A stretch of 64,000 nucleotides of DNA from Drosophila persimilis (GCF_003286085.1 NW_020825288.1:19096001-19160000); one strand, 5' to 3'; counted from the first letter of the stretch, positions 13,063 to 25,062 are shown. Numbers and translations are program-made. Notes: generated by a model from the sequence alone, not told the origin.

Positions 13063-14150
13063 TTAGAAAATGTAAGTTCAATAAAAATTAACATTGATCA
13101 GCCTCATTTTGAACAAAATTGTTTTTTTCTTGTAGCTCTCAGTTCTTCAAATAACCATTATTGTGGAATTTAGTAAATCGTCTGAACATGTAGATATGTT
13201 AGTAACGGTTCGGAGTTGGGATTTACCCATTTTTCCATTTAAGACCTCAAATATGTCCGACTAATATGTGGTTAAAATAGGGCTCTATCAGCTTAACAAA
13301 CTATGTTATTTCTAACCAATCTATTGATTCAATTGAGGATACATTTAGACAAAGACATTATTTTTAATTCAATAATTACCAGGAGGAATTTGGTTGGTGT
13401 CAATAAAATAGAATCTTTTATTATTTGTTTTGATCCCCAAAACAAAAGTTTTTCTCGGAACAGATCGTATTTTAACTGATTGTTCCTGAGGTTGATTTAT
13501 GATATGTAATGTCGACATAATTTACTCAAACCCAAAAAATGATTTTTTAATATAACAGAAATATGTTGTAATTAAACTCAGAAAATAGTTGAATTGAAAC
13601 AGACTGTCGTATAGCTATCAGATCAGATCAGATGATGCTTGCTTAAAAGAGCTCAGATCTAAATATTGAAAGATTCTTTAGTTTATCTCCACTTTCAGCT
13701 CTTCTTTCGGTTAAAGTGTTCGGGATGCCATAAAGCTCGGCTGATTTCAGTATTTACAGGCAGGCTCCGGTTTTCACTTTCCCAAACATTTTCCGACTTA
13801 CTTCTTACAACACATACATTGGTTCTCCCGTTTTCACAAAGCGGAAGATTTCTCTTTTTTCAAAAAGGAAACTTTTTTTTCCCCCAAAATGAAAAGTAGG
13901 CGGCTTTTTATAAAACAAAACTAATCTTAGTTGAAAAAAAAAACATGATTTATTGATGCATTAACATTAATTTGACACCATAACCAGGGCTATTTAGCAT
14001 GTGCCTTCTTTATAAATAGTTTTTTTGTCCCAATGTCAAATTTGGCTCTGAAATAATTGATCAGGGCAACAAACTTCGTTTTCGTGCTATCTGCTGACGC
14101 TCTCCGATTTGGTTAGAAATAAAATATTGCGCAGAACAGCGAAAATGTTC
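13063..14150. other. Intergenic, no gene seen; MITE-like piece at the right end
   Basis: The stretch is AT-rich after the pinin polyadenylation signal. The segment 14030-14150 is the inverted partner of 7195-7340 (shared TTCGTTTTCGTGCTA and GGCTCTGAAATAATT). Nothing else is supported. Confidence 0.5.
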
Positions 14151-15040
14151 GTAACATGCGCTTATCAGAATTCAGCATTTGAAATCAAAATGTAGATGCA
14201 ACATGGCATGCCCAGATATTGTAGCCTTCTTCTGTTGAGAGCCGGGCAGGCGCCGAACAGGTGTTCCACCGTCTTTTCCTCTCTTCGTCTCTGTGTGATC
14301 GCCTACTGGTCAATGTCCTATAAGGGAACGTGTGACCACGCTGAACCCCTTCCTGCCTAGTTTGCAATGCTCAGAGGTGCGCTTCCTGGCTACGGTCGGC
14401 CATACTGGCCGATTTTTACGACAATGGTTGGGGAGCTTTTTCTTAACGTCTAGAGCTTTGCGTAGTAAACGGCTGGCTAATTTTAACCGCTCCTTTGAGG
14501 CAGGTGATCTATGGGCTTGCCATTCTCGCCGAAGCCTACTCTTATCGCGAAGCAACTCTTCAATATGTCTGTGAATATGACTGGAGTGGAATGTTTTGGC
14601 ACTCCAGTGACATTATAGACACTAATGCGAGTGATCCGATGATAGATCCGTTTAGTGATCCACACGTATATGTGGTGCTTTATATATAAAGCCTTCAGCT
14701 TTCTTGTAACAGAAAAACAATCATGGATAAATATGTATCTGTGAGCCAATATGTAAGCCCGCCCGGAGAAATATAGACAAGCTTGTTTCGTGGTGTGGTT
14801 ATAGCATTATATAGTTGTCGTCTTTTTGGGTTGCTAAGTCGAGATCCCCAATGGGTGTGCTTGCCATAGTCACCAGCTGCAATAAAGCGGTCGCCTAATA
14901 GGTCGAAGAATTTTGCAAATTGTGATTCGCAATCGCAGAAACGCAAAACGCGGCTTGGTTTAAGTAACCGCTTTGAGTTTCGATATGAATGGATGCGACC
15001 TGTAGATATACCGGAAATGAGCATGGCGTTGTTGAAATGT
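14150..15040 (-). mobile_element. Jockey-like LINE, internally deleted (endonuclease start joined to C-terminal region)
   Basis: Minus-strand 15024-14695 contains an endonuclease block (FIAAGDYGKHTHWGSRLSNP, the 'DxNAKHxxWGS' motif of LINE APE endonucleases). Next comes the linker KSRLRREWQAHRSPASKERL at 14555-14480. Near 14290-14190 lies the C-terminal zinc-like block EEKTVEHLFGACPALNRRRL. The RT core between linker and C terminus is absent. Frameshifts separate the pieces. Confidence 0.75.
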
Positions 15041-15137
15041 CATGTTGATCGAGGAACTGCAAGAGCTCGTACTTGTGCTGTGAAATGCCATTCGCATTCC
15101 AGAAAGATATATAGAGAAACCATTTGAGCTTACTAGC

Positions 15138-15820
15138 TACTTAAGAACAATGGTAAAATTTCTGTTTATCATCTGTTGATGATGTAGAGAAAAAACTTAT
15201 CCTAGCTAAGCAGTCCCTTATTATATTAAATGAGGTCGCGTACCAAAGGAGTTGAGGTATATGTATATATGCCTATTATATGGTTGATTTGTGTATAAAA
15301 CAAATATTTTTCTCTTTTTATATACTTTTAGAATTGAGAAATGCAAACACGCCGATGAAGCCAAAAATAGTTATCATAACTAAAGATCATTTAAAGATAA
15401 GCGTTTCTCTGTAGACGAGAGCGAAACTCGGTCGCCAAGGATTAACTCTCGTGTAATTCGGGAATTACCATCTAGAAAAGAAGTTGTTGAAGCTCAAGGA
15501 ACAGATTCCGAGTCAATAGCTCGAAATCGTCGCATGTTTGGATCTCTTATTGGAACATTACAAAAATTCTGCCAAGAGGAGTCGCGTCTAAAGATCAAAG
15601 AAGATAAAAAATCGGAAATAGAAAAGGAATTGGAGAGGCAAGAACTTCAGGAATGGGCCATGCTAAGAAAAGAACGAGAAACTTTGTTTTTAAATAAAAA
15701 ACGAAAGCAATTTGAAATTAGAGCATTGGAATATAAAATGGCTAGACTAAAGGATTTTAAATCATGGGAATCATCCATCACTTATCAAAAACATCAAATT
15801 CGAACAAAAACTAAACCGCG
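15138..15820 (+). pseudogene. Partial, intron-containing duplicate of pinin (pseudogene)
   Basis: It copies 12103-12842 at high identity, including the intron, so it arose by DNA-level duplication and not by retrotransposition. Damage is clear. The first codons after ATG carry an indel, about 20 bases of exon 1 encoding the NIRRFVG region are missing, and a GAA codon in exon 2 has become TAA near 15382. A further 33-bp deletion follows near 15402. The copy stops abruptly at about 15820, where LINE sequence begins. The frame from 15534 is still open for about 96 pinin codons and runs into LINE sequence, ending at 15899. Expression is unknown. Confidence 0.9.
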
Positions 15821-15960
15821 AAGCCATACGTTCCCTTACAGGACATTGGCTAGAAGGCGCACACGCAAACAGGATGGGTGCTCCAAAAATGCTCCATGAA
15901 ATAACTAAGTGGCTCCTCCGAGAGGGGGTGGCCAGCTTTGAAGCCCGTAGAGAGTCGTAG
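15817..15960 (+). mobile_element. LINE C-terminal coding end (RNase H-like)
   Basis: One plus frame reads EAIRSLTGHWLEGAHANRMG and stays open to a stop near 15960. 'LTGHWLxGxHA' resembles the end of the RNase H domain in LOA/I-type LINEs. The typical cysteine-rich tail is missing. The 91-bp repeat array starts almost immediately afterwards, as a LINE 3' untranslated region might. Confidence 0.5.
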
Positions 15961-15972
15961 GGGGATTCCGGC

Positions 15973-16500
15973 GAATTTTACCGAGGGCACTTATGCAGTC
16001 ACCGGACGGCGCTCGCGGAGAATCCGCTGGTCCACCCGTTCCGTTAAAGGAAGGAAATCAGACCGGCAGGCATCCCCGAGTATCGGGACGGCGGCCAGGC
16101 TGCTCCTGCGGGGAAAATCCGACTCTGGGTTACCACAGGGTGCGGCGGCCACCTTGGGGCACCGACAGGCACCCCCGAACGCGCTTAGGCAATCGGCGGT
16201 CAGCACCCTCGGGATCTATCATGGATTGTTACGGGGATCGCGACCACACTGAGATGCCGACAGGTATCACCGAGATTACTTAGGCAATCGCCGGATAGCA
16301 CCTTCGAGATCCTACCGAAATATAGATTCTGGGATCATGCGGGGACGCCGACAGGCATCACCGAGAGGGCTTAGGCAATCGCCGGATAGCACCTTCGGGA
16401 TCCTATGGTACTACGTATTACGGGGATCATCGCGGACACCGACAGGCATCATCGAGAGCGCTTAGGTAATCGCCGGATTGCACCTTCGGGTTCCTATTCA
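15973..16500. repeat. Tandem repeat array, about 91-bp unit
   Basis: The phrase CCGACAGGCATCACCGAGAG..TTAGGCAATCGCCGGATAGC recurs with block starts (CGCCGG-equivalent) at 16194, 16289, 16380 and 16471, giving spacings of 95, 91 and 91. Earlier, more diverged units reach back to about 15973. The unit length is not a multiple of three, so it is not a coding repeat. The same unit, reverse-complemented and mostly 109 bp long, forms the array at 38545-39125. Confidence 0.85.
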
Positions 16501-16502
16501 GA

Positions 16503-16995
16503 ATGCGAATCACAACGGAGACTACTCAGGCAAGTAGTGTAAGGTTAAGGAGAAGAGACAAGTCGTCTGATACCCGGTTTCCCCAGCCAATGGATACGGA
16601 CAGTTGGCGGCGAGATTGTTTGTTCATTGTGTTCTTTAATTGTTTTTTTCTTAAATCCCTACCTATCGTACCGTTCAGCAGCTTCCGTGCATTCAGCATT
16701 CCTTTCTGCTGCTGCCGTGTGGCTTTGTGGCTGCGTTCTGCTCTCTCTTGATCCCCTGCTGGCATGGCGTTGCTGTGGCTGGCTTGTCTTATCGCTTACA
16801 GTTCTTTCTGGGCCTCGCCTCTTCCCTTCTTTCGGTTACTGGTGCTTCTCTGTTGTTGCTGGACTTCGTCTTCCTCTCTTGCGGTTGTCACTGCTTCGTT
16901 GTTGTCGCTGGGCTGGCTGCTTTCGCTGGGATAAACAACCACGAAAATCAATTGGCGTCTGCCGTGATCATGATAAGAGACTACTCTGGTAGTTA
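16503..16995 (-). other. Glutamine/arginine-rich open stretch next to the 91-bp array
   Basis: Minus-strand 16765-16526 is open for 79 codons (start MPAGDQERAERSHKATRQQQ). The upstream minus-strand sequence to 16940 is CAG/CAA-rich. A similarly Q/R-rich stretch abuts the sister array at 38 kb. It may belong to the transposon that carries the array. No domain recognised. Confidence 0.3.
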
Positions 16996-17128
16996 GAGAC
17001 CCCTCAGGCCGTATAGTACGGATATGAAAGAACTTGGGCTTTCGTGGTTGAAATATTTCAACTTTTATTTATACATAACATTATCAATAAGGAAGTACAT
17101 ATTGATATTTTGGCTATAAGTTTCAAAT

Positions 17129-19141
17129 TTAAATTATGTCCGACATTAAGCTTTTCTGTACCCATCGTGGCAATGCAAAAGCTGCATCATGTACTTCCGG
17201 TGTATAGTATTTTAAATTTAGCGCTTCGATATCAAAATTTTTTATTTTATTTACAGAGTTAATGAACTTTTGATTTTTGTTCAAAGAACCTATAACAAAA
17301 CCTATATGACCACAAGGGTAAGAGGGAACTGAAGTTATGGCATAGGAAACTTTTGCGAAGTGCTCTTTGCAACCAGACATTGTTTTTTTTATGTAACTCA
17401 AGTCTAACCAAAAACTACCTCCTTGAGAGCACACGATTCCATCTTCTTTTAAAGCATGTTTCATTAATTTATAATAGCTTTCATTGAACAAGCTTACTGC
17501 TGGACCAATTGGATCCGAGCTATCCGTTATAATGACATCAAATTCATTTTTATGTTTTTTCATGTACTCAAAACCATCGCCAATAGTTAGCTTTAATTTT
17601 TCGCTCTTAAACCCGCATGCCATTTCAGGTAAATGTTGTTTTGAAAGTTCCACAACGCGTTCGTCTATTTCTATTTGATGTACTTCTTCAACCAAGGGAT
17701 GTTTTACAACTTCACGCGCCACGCCACCATCGCCGCCACCAACAATCAAGACTTTTTTTGGATTCGGATGAGAAAAAAGAGGTAGAAATGCTATCATTTC
17801 CTGGTACGAAAATTCATCTCTTGACGTGCATTGTATTATTCCATCCAATATTAAGCACTTCCCATATGTTTCACTGAAAACGGAAACAAAAATATAATTT
17901 AAAAATCAGATAGAACAGAATATAAATGAAAACGAGGGTAAAAGTTGCCGCTGCTCCACATAGAGCAGCGGCATACGCCAAAATTCGCACACATTGCACG
18001 ACGAAGAGTGTGTGAGAGAGAGAGAGACAGAAAATGTGTTCGCGTAAGGCAATAATAATTATCCGATCGGATGTAGATTCGGCGATCTGCTCGATATGGC
18101 CCATGTGAACTCCATGTGACTAGCGCATTAACAAAGAGTAGAAATACTGTCGCGTTAAGAATATATGTATATAAATTTACTATTACTATTTATATTTTCT
18201 TTGGCCAACCGATGCACAGTGCAAAGGAAGGTATTGCGCTACCGCTCACGTGCAAGTGTGCAAGTTGTTGGCACTAATGCAATAATATATGATGTTCTCG
18301 ATGTTCCTTACGGCCAGGAGATGAAGATCTTTCACCGCTCAGTCCTTGGCCTTGGGATGATTTTTATTTAAATATTCATTTACATTATAGTTTACATCCA
18401 ATAAGTCACCCATGAATTTGATTAAAAATTCACCCGGATATTTAAATAAATAGTCGCTATATAATTTAGTGATCTGATTAGAAAAGCACCTTTGTACCTT
18501 ACGAAACGACGTATAGCGTCATGATGGGACTTTACCTACTTATGCCAGCAGGAAATCATTTAGCATTAAGGAAAGCATTAAATCAAACATATACATAAAT
18601 AAGTTTGAGGTAAATGGTTAGAAATTTGGATTTTACGATGATGGTAAATAACACCAGATCAGTTGAATATTTGTTATACAATTGCAAAACTTAATATTCA
18701 TATTTACATATTTCAATAAGTGGAAGTTTTGTTCCAAATATTGGAACTGGAAAACAACCAGGCTGCCAAATTACCACATTAATCAAATTGATACCGTGAT
18801 TTATTATCTTTTAGTTAAGATTTTCTTATTGTCAGTTATCCACCTAACTTGTTTCGTACATTCTTTCTTTCAATAAAATTAATTAACTGCCAAAATTATG
18901 ATACATGATGATATTTGACTATTCGATTCTGTTTCGTCTATGCGACAGCATCTTATAAGACTGGTGACCCTGCATATTTTACACATGCATACATATGTAT
19001 AACTCACGTTTCAATTATTTGAATATCTTGGTATTTTGACTTTTCTTTATGAATGACATTTTTTACTTTCAAGGAAAATGCCTGTCCAGGCCATAGCTCG
19101 GCCTGAATTTCACTAAACCAGCCGCAAGATATCGTATCCAT
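17129..19141 (-). CDS. SpdS: Spermidine synthase
   Basis: There are two exons on the minus strand, 19141-19008 and 17873-17129, giving 292 residues. The intron (donor GTGAGT, acceptor TTTTCAG) is about 1.1 kb. The enzyme transfers an aminopropyl group from decarboxylated S-adenosylmethionine to putrescine in the cytosol. Visible features are the N-terminal WFSE..LWPGQAFSLKV block (residues 8-25), the GGGDGG nucleotide-fold loop at 90-95, and the EIDERVVELSKQ strand at about 113-124. The catalytic DSSDPIGPA motif has aspartates at about 162 and 165, followed by CSQGGSFWLD. Length and motif order match the animal family. The start at 19141 is the first ATG in frame, and exon 1 encodes the conserved N-terminal block. 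A minus-strand polyadenylation signal sits at 17064-17069. It is transcribed divergently from calreticulin, with starts 1.5 kb apart. Confidence 0.95.
17930..18130 (-). mobile_element. Helitron-like 3' end fragment with a perfect hairpin, in the spermidine synthase intron
   Basis: Minus-strand sequence ends near 17934 in a CTCG-like terminus after a perfect 11-bp stem (TGCCGCTGCTC/GAGCAGCGGCA, 17946-17973, six-base loop). The adjacent GATCGGATGTAGATTCGG segment (about 18063) matches the internal part of the DINE-like family. The stem differs in sequence from the common family's GAGTTGC stem, so this may be a related subfamily. Confidence 0.55.
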
Positions 19142-20643
19142 GTTATAATAGAAAAAAAAACAAAATGAAATTGAACTATTTAGTTCTATAAAAATTCAAG
19201 TCCCGCCTTTAATAGAAATGAGCTCAACACGTGGCTTGATGTTCAAAGATCTGCATTCTGACTACATTCTTGACTCTAAATATATTTGAAAAAAATACTA
19301 ATACTTTTCCGGTATTTCATGTTTGCTTTGAAAGCACGGAAACACCCAGGCTCAGAAGACCTTTTTCAACATTTAAAAAAAATTTATGCGTAACATTTGC
19401 ACACATAGCACATCTTGGGGAACCATTGGAAATTTCGAAAGATGTGAAAAACCGGTTCAAAAGTAATCATAAAAAACAGCCGATCAACATAACATAAACA
19501 ACTCCGTTGAAAATTGAATCAGCTCTATTTATAAGTGTGCTCGCAATATGCTCGAGATATCCTCGCTTAGTTTTCAGATGCTCATCTCATCTGTCAAAAA
19601 TTCCAGCCTTTTCCCTCTATGGGAAATCCTTTTTAAAGAAATTATATTAGTTCAATGATTAAAATACCTATTAATACCAGAAAAAGAACTGATGAAGAGT
19701 ACGTTCATAGATTAAGTGAAGTGAACACTAGCAAATTTGGATAATATGCCTTGGAAACTACAGAGCTGTTAATAAAAAAAAGTTTGCCGCATTGTCAAAT
19801 TTAAATTCTTCATCTACCATTGTAACGACGTCAGAAGAAACTCAGGGAACGAGATACATGTATTACATGAATTAATACGACCTTTATTTGAACGGTAAAA
19901 TTGCAGATGGGAAGTCACCGAGCGATATCTGACGTTAAAATAAGGCATTTGTTCTGCACCTAAGCTGTTTATGCATAGGTTTTTACAAACAATTCTTATT
20001 TATTAATGTACCTATAAAAAAAAACAAAAATATATAGAAAATCATTTGTTTCCATTTTTCCTGCCTTATTAAAGAAAATCAAGAAAAAATTTGTCAAAAA
20101 TGATTAATTTTGACTTTGAATGCTCCCAGACGGTAAGATGAAGATACAAAAGTCTTAGGTTGGATTTATAGCTGCATGTAACTTTTCAGAATTTCAAGGT
20201 TCAAAACAACCAGATTTAGGATAAGATTAAGTCATGTAAAAAAAGCTCAACCTGGATAAAAACTTAAAAAATTAATAGCATATTATAAAAATTAACGAAA
20301 CCCACGCCATGAAAAAAAAAACAAATGAGGAAAAGTCGGTTTGGGTAGAAGCTGCAGAGTGTTATAAGGCTGCAACTTTTACGGGAATACCCCAGATACT
20401 ATTTATAAAATGCGTATCAAAAGCAACACTGGAAAATTATTTAAAATTAAGACATACGTTGACCAATGCTATTGGTCTAATCGTACCCAATCAAAACGCT
20501 CCAGCGAAAATTTGAAGTGTCTTATATCCATCTCTTTTTAACACTCTCAAAGATAAATGCTCTGTTTCAGTTATATCTAGCTTGCCGGCATTTAGTAAAT
20601 CTGCTGGACGAACTTATTTCAGTTGAGTGAGAACATTAACGCG
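19142..20643. other. Intergenic region between spermidine synthase and calreticulin
   Basis: About 1.5 kb lies between two divergent starts, so it should hold both promoters. The sequence is AT-rich. I see no clear TATA/initiator arrangement to annotate with confidence. The open frames at 19270-19497 and 20309-20515 have no recognisable product. Confidence 0.5.
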
Positions 20644-22338
20644 ATGTGTTATAGAATTACAATTCTTGCCTTATTGGCAATAGTCGGATTGATAAATGCA
20701 CACATATATTTAGAGGAAAAATTTGATAATGGTATATAAATCGGCGGTTTTACTTATTTCGCCTGTGAATTGTTTTTCATTCTTTTCATTACTTTATGAC
20801 AGGAAATTGGGATGATACGTGGATTTATAGCAAGCATCCTGGTAAGGAATTTGGAAAATTTGCCCACTCTTCCGGTTCATTCTTTAACGATGCTGAAGCA
20901 GACAAAGGTATGTACCATTTTACAAACATATACATATCAATATGATGATATTTTTAAATTAACACGTAGGCAAATTCTCACCAAATGTGTTTTTATGAAT
21001 ACGCACATTAATATATATGTATACAAATATATTAACTACATACTTGTGTCCGTTTACATATTCCAATAGGCATTCAAACTTCGCAGGATGCACGTTTCTA
21101 CGCTGTTTCCCGGAAATTCGATGGATTTTCAAATGAAGATAAGCCTCTTGTTGTTCAATTTTCTGTAAAACATGAACAAAATATTGACTGTGGGGGTGGT
21201 TACGTTAAACTGTTCGACTGCTCCCTAGACCAAACAGACATGCACGGCGAGTCACCCTACGAAATTATGTTTGGGCCAGATATTTGTGGACCCGGTACAA
21301 AGAAAGTCCACGTCATTTTTAGCTACAAAGGAAAGAATCACTTGATTAACAAAGATGTAAGATGTAAGGATGACGTGTACACTCATTTTTACACGCTTAT
21401 TGTAAGGCCTGACAACACCTATGAAGTCTTAATTGATAACGAAAAAGTGGAATCCGGTAACTTGGAGGATGATTGGGACTTTTTAGCACCAAAAAAAATT
21501 AAAGATCCTAATTCGAAGAAGCCGGAGGATTGGGATGATAAGGTATGTATATACAAATATAAAACGTCATATAAACCAAAAACTAATCACACCCATCTGT
21601 CATTTAAATCACGTTAGTGTTGTTTTTTTTTTTATTCATATGAACATGTTTTCATTAAACACAACAGTCTATTACACTTAAAGTACATATGTATGAATTC
21701 CTAGCTCATAGCTCTTAACATACGCCTTACATTCCAATATGTATTAATATAGTTTTCAAACTTTATTTTAATTTATTACAATTCAGCCTACAATTGCTGA
21801 TCCCGACGATAAGAAACCTGAGGATTGGGATAAATCGGAACATATACCAGACCCAGATGCTACAAAACCAGAAGATTGGGATGATGAAATGGATGGTGAA
21901 TGGGAGCCGCCTATGGTAGATAACCCTGAGTATAAGGGGGAGTGGCAACCAAAACAATTGGATAATCCCAACTATAAAGGTGCTTGGGAGCATCCTGAAA
22001 TCGATAATCCTGAATATATACCGGATAATAAGCTTTATTTACGCAAGGAAATATGCAAATTAGGATTCGATTTATGGCAAGTAAAATCTGGAACCATATT
22101 TGATAATGTCCTCATTACCGATGACATTGAGTTGGCATTTAACGCAGCAGCTAATGTAAAAAACACTCAAGCTGGGGAAAAAAAAATGAAAGAGATTCAA
22201 GATGAAGTCCAGAGAAAAAAAGATGAAGAGGAGGCGAAAAAGGCCTCTGATAAGGATGACGAGGAGGAAGATGATGATGAAGATGAGAAGGATGAATCTA
22301 AGCCAGACAAAGATCAGAGTGAACATGATGAATTGTAA
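20644..22338 (+). CDS. Calr: Calreticulin (ER calcium-binding lectin chaperone)
   Basis: There are four exons, 20644-20731, 20803-20907, 21070-21542 and 21787-22338, with GT-AG introns and 405 residues in total. Residues 1-19 form a hydrophobic signal peptide. The globular lectin domain includes [11 protein letters not shown] with its paired cysteines and [18 protein letters not shown]. The P domain carries the two calreticulin repeat types: three [14 protein letters not shown] repeats and then three GEWEPP/GEWQPK/GAWEHP repeats. The C-terminal tail is strongly acidic (runs of D and E, a low-affinity calcium store) and ends HDEL, the ER-retrieval signal (22324-22335). No transmembrane segment follows the P domain, which rules out calnexin. 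A polyadenylation signal AATAAA is at 22348, and a Helitron-like copy begins about 120 bp after it. The gene appears intact. Confidence 0.97.
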
Positions 22339-22474
22339 AAGCATTCTAATAAAATAATTCAAATCTTATGTATATTTTGTGTGTAATTGCTTCAGATTTA
22401 AAAAAAATACAAAATCCACAATTACAATCTGTAAGACTTATATTATAGTCATAAAAACAACGTGTATTGTTTTA

Positions 22475-23033
22475 TTATACCCGATATTCAAAATGAGTAT
22501 GGGGGTATATTATATTTGTGGTGAAAATGGATGTGTGCAACGTCCATATATATTCGTATATACATTCCTATATATATTCTTGATCAGCATCAATAGCCGA
22601 GTCAATTGAGACCTGTCTGTCTGTCCGTCCGCAAGGACGAAAATCTGGGGGTATTCACAAATCTCAGAGACTATTAACGCTAGAGTAACCAAAAATGGTA
22701 TCCACACTCCTGTTAGATCTCACTATAAAACGTATATCTCCAAATTTCGCCCCACCAGCTTCCGCATCCACAATATTGAAGATAAAAAAACAAAAACGCA
22801 CAATCATAGAGAATGACCGTATCTATGAGATTGCTGGATCAGATCGGATCATTTTTAAAACCAAAAGGAACAAATTAATTTGCAGTGGATACGCAGCGCC
22901 CGACGACATGTTCAGACACGTGATCTGTCTCTGCCGCACGCACACATTGTCGCTCAATGTAGCCATACTGACTATGTATCGGGTGTAAATGTAGAGTTGC
23001 GGTCGCCGCAGCAACTCACAACGTTCCCCCTAG
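22475..23033 (+). mobile_element. Helitron-like element, full-length copy with canonical CTAG 3' end
   Basis: It begins at TATACCCGATATTCAAAATG and carries CTTGATCAGCATCAATAGCC and GTCTGTCCGTCC. It ends with the stem GAGTTGC..GCAACTC (22993-23017) and ACGTTCCCCCTAG at 23033, followed by T. A hairpin just upstream of CTRR with no target duplication is the textbook Helitron 3' terminus. The copy is about 560 bp with no coding capacity and lies just downstream of calreticulin. Confidence 0.85.
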
Positions 23034-23099
23034 TTTATAAGTAATGTGATGGACCTATTTCAGGCTGGGGTAAGCTCAGTCACGTGCATGGGTCAATCA

Positions 23100-25062
23100 A
23101 CAAGAAATGTGTAGAAGTAGATGGAACTTTGAGGGAAACGTCGGGGTTGGCTTATCTTAGTGAGTGTGGATCAGGGGTGGAGTGGGCGCTGCTCGTCGTG
23201 TATGTTAAACGGTGTGTGTGGACTTGGGGTGGAGTAGTGTCGGTGCCTCGGCTAGTTGGAATGAACTTACGCAATTGGATATTATTCTGATAATTAGATA
23301 CTTCATTACGAATATCATAGCAATTTAAATTGGACTAGTTTGATAACTCTACTGATCGCCGGTATCTTTCGTAAGCTCTAGTACAACGTCTGTACTCGGA
23401 GCCGGGATTCTGTGTAAGCTGTCTTCTGGTTCTGGCCAGCGTCTATTTATACGCCTGTTGTTGCTGCGTCAGCGGGGGTCACAAAAATGTATTTCCGCGT
23501 AGGGTTTGCTTTTCGCTTTGACCCGGTTTCGCTTCTTGTGTTGGCGTTCGTCGCTAGCTTCCGCGGTGTCATCTTTTCGGATCGGTCACTTGATCCGGAG
23601 GGGGGGAAGTCTGCGTGACCCGGTGTGTTTGGACAGAGATGTTGGAGTCGGCGCGTGTCGAGAAGTTATGTGTGGGGGGGGCTTAGGTTTATCATACGTT
23701 GGTCATACATTCTATGGTCTGCGTTGGAGTTTCTGCGTTCTCTTCGCTTCGTCAGTGGATTTGAGGGCGCGTGGTCGTGACGTCAAGTGAGCGTTACGTT
23801 ACCTCTCTTGTTGACGTCAGCGCTCTTTTGTAGGTCAGTGGGTTCTTCGGACTCGTGATCGCGTAATTCCCTCAGGTCGTTGATATTCGCGACTTTCTGC
23901 TTCGCAATATTGTAATTTGGTGATATTCGGTGACGGAAAACTTTTGACCCAGTAGGGGCCATCGAATTTGGGGGCTAGTTTTGCTGCGAAGCCTTGGGCG
24001 GCGTTCGAGAGGTGGTCTTGGCGTAACAATACCAATGATCCGATGGCGTGGCGCCATAATCGCCGGCGGTGGTTGTAATGTCTCCCTTTCTCTTGGCCGG
24101 CTCTATGGATGTTGTTCCGGATGATGGCGAATACTTCTTTCAGCCTCGTTGCTTTGCTGGTGGTCGTCTCTGGAGGGCTTCCTGTCCCGGGCGTGACTTC
24201 GTCGTATGGGGCGCCGTCGAGCCGGGGTTCCCTTCCTTGCAGGAGGAACGCGGGGCTGAATCCGGTAGTCTCGGAGACGCTTGATTTGATTGCCAGTGAC
24301 ATCTCGGGTAGGAGTTCGTCCCATGTAGCTCATGGGCAGCTTAACGCCCGCGGTCCGTAGGATTGTTTTGAATGATCGGCTGGTGAACTGGGTCCCGTCG
24401 TCGCATGCGAATAGTTTGGCCACGCCGAAACTGCTTAGTATCCGTTCTCTGAACGCTCGCTCGACATTTGCTGTTGTCGCCTTCTTGAGTGGCACCAGTT
24501 CGACCCACTTTGAGAAAGTGTCGAGGAAAACCATCAGGATGGTGTTCCCGTGCTTGGACCGTGGTAATGGTCACACCAGGTCGCATGGTCTTCCTCATCG
24601 ATGCGTGAGAGGGTTTCCAATGGTTGTCTCGATAGCGCGTTTGCGACTACGTTCTGATAGCTCGAGCGCCCACCTTGCTACGGTACCATACGGGCCTTCG
24701 AAGGTATTCAGCCACTTTTGTGGGAGGTAGTCGGTGATCACGTCGAATCGGTAGCCTTCGAGGTAGCATAGCAGTTTTCGGATCGGTTTTTATTGGTGGC
24801 GGAGTAGCTTTCCTCAGCTTTGTTGAGGCTCCGATTGACGTACGCGATGACCCGCTCTTTGCCTTCGATCTCTTAGGTGCGGACTGCACCCACTCAAAGG
24901 TGGCTCGCGTCTGTCTGCAGGGAGAATTTGACATTGAAGTCTGGGCAGGCGAGTACTGTGCGTCTTGTTGCTCTTGGCCCCATGTCCATGCTTTCCCTTT
25001 CTTCAGCAGTAGAGACATTGGTTGGACCACGGTGGACTGCATTGATGAAAATCTCGCTATAA
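23100..25062 (-). mobile_element. Ty3/gypsy LTR retrotransposon 3' half (RNase H, integrase), decayed
   Basis: Minus-strand order: an RT/RNase H junction region in broken frames (25042-24647), then an integrase core at 24534-24303 with FLDTFSKWVELVPLKKAT and CDDGTQFTSRSFK. The integrase C-terminal region follows at 24302-23835 with a GPY/F-like FDGPYWVKSFPSPNI. The sequence 23130-23830 lies downstream of the pol stop and may include the 3' LTR; its edges are not proven. The GC-rich composition contrasts with the surroundings. Frameshifts separate the domains. Confidence 0.8.

Noticed and set aside
15138..15820. Second pinin copy considered as a retrocopy
   Set aside because: The intron is retained and there is no poly-A tail, so it is a DNA-level duplicate.
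17484..17877. Plus-strand frames within the spermidine synthase exon
   Set aside because: They are antisense shadows of a well-conserved exon.
20309..20515. 68-codon frame upstream of calreticulin
   Set aside because: It has no recognisable motif, no clear promoter and no sign of splicing to calreticulin. I could not support it as a gene.
21763..21993. Minus-strand frames over 21.8 kb
   Set aside because: They are antisense to the calreticulin P-domain repeats.
22072..22362. Hydrophobic minus-strand frame, possible membrane protein
   Set aside because: It is antisense to the acidic C-terminal tail of calreticulin.
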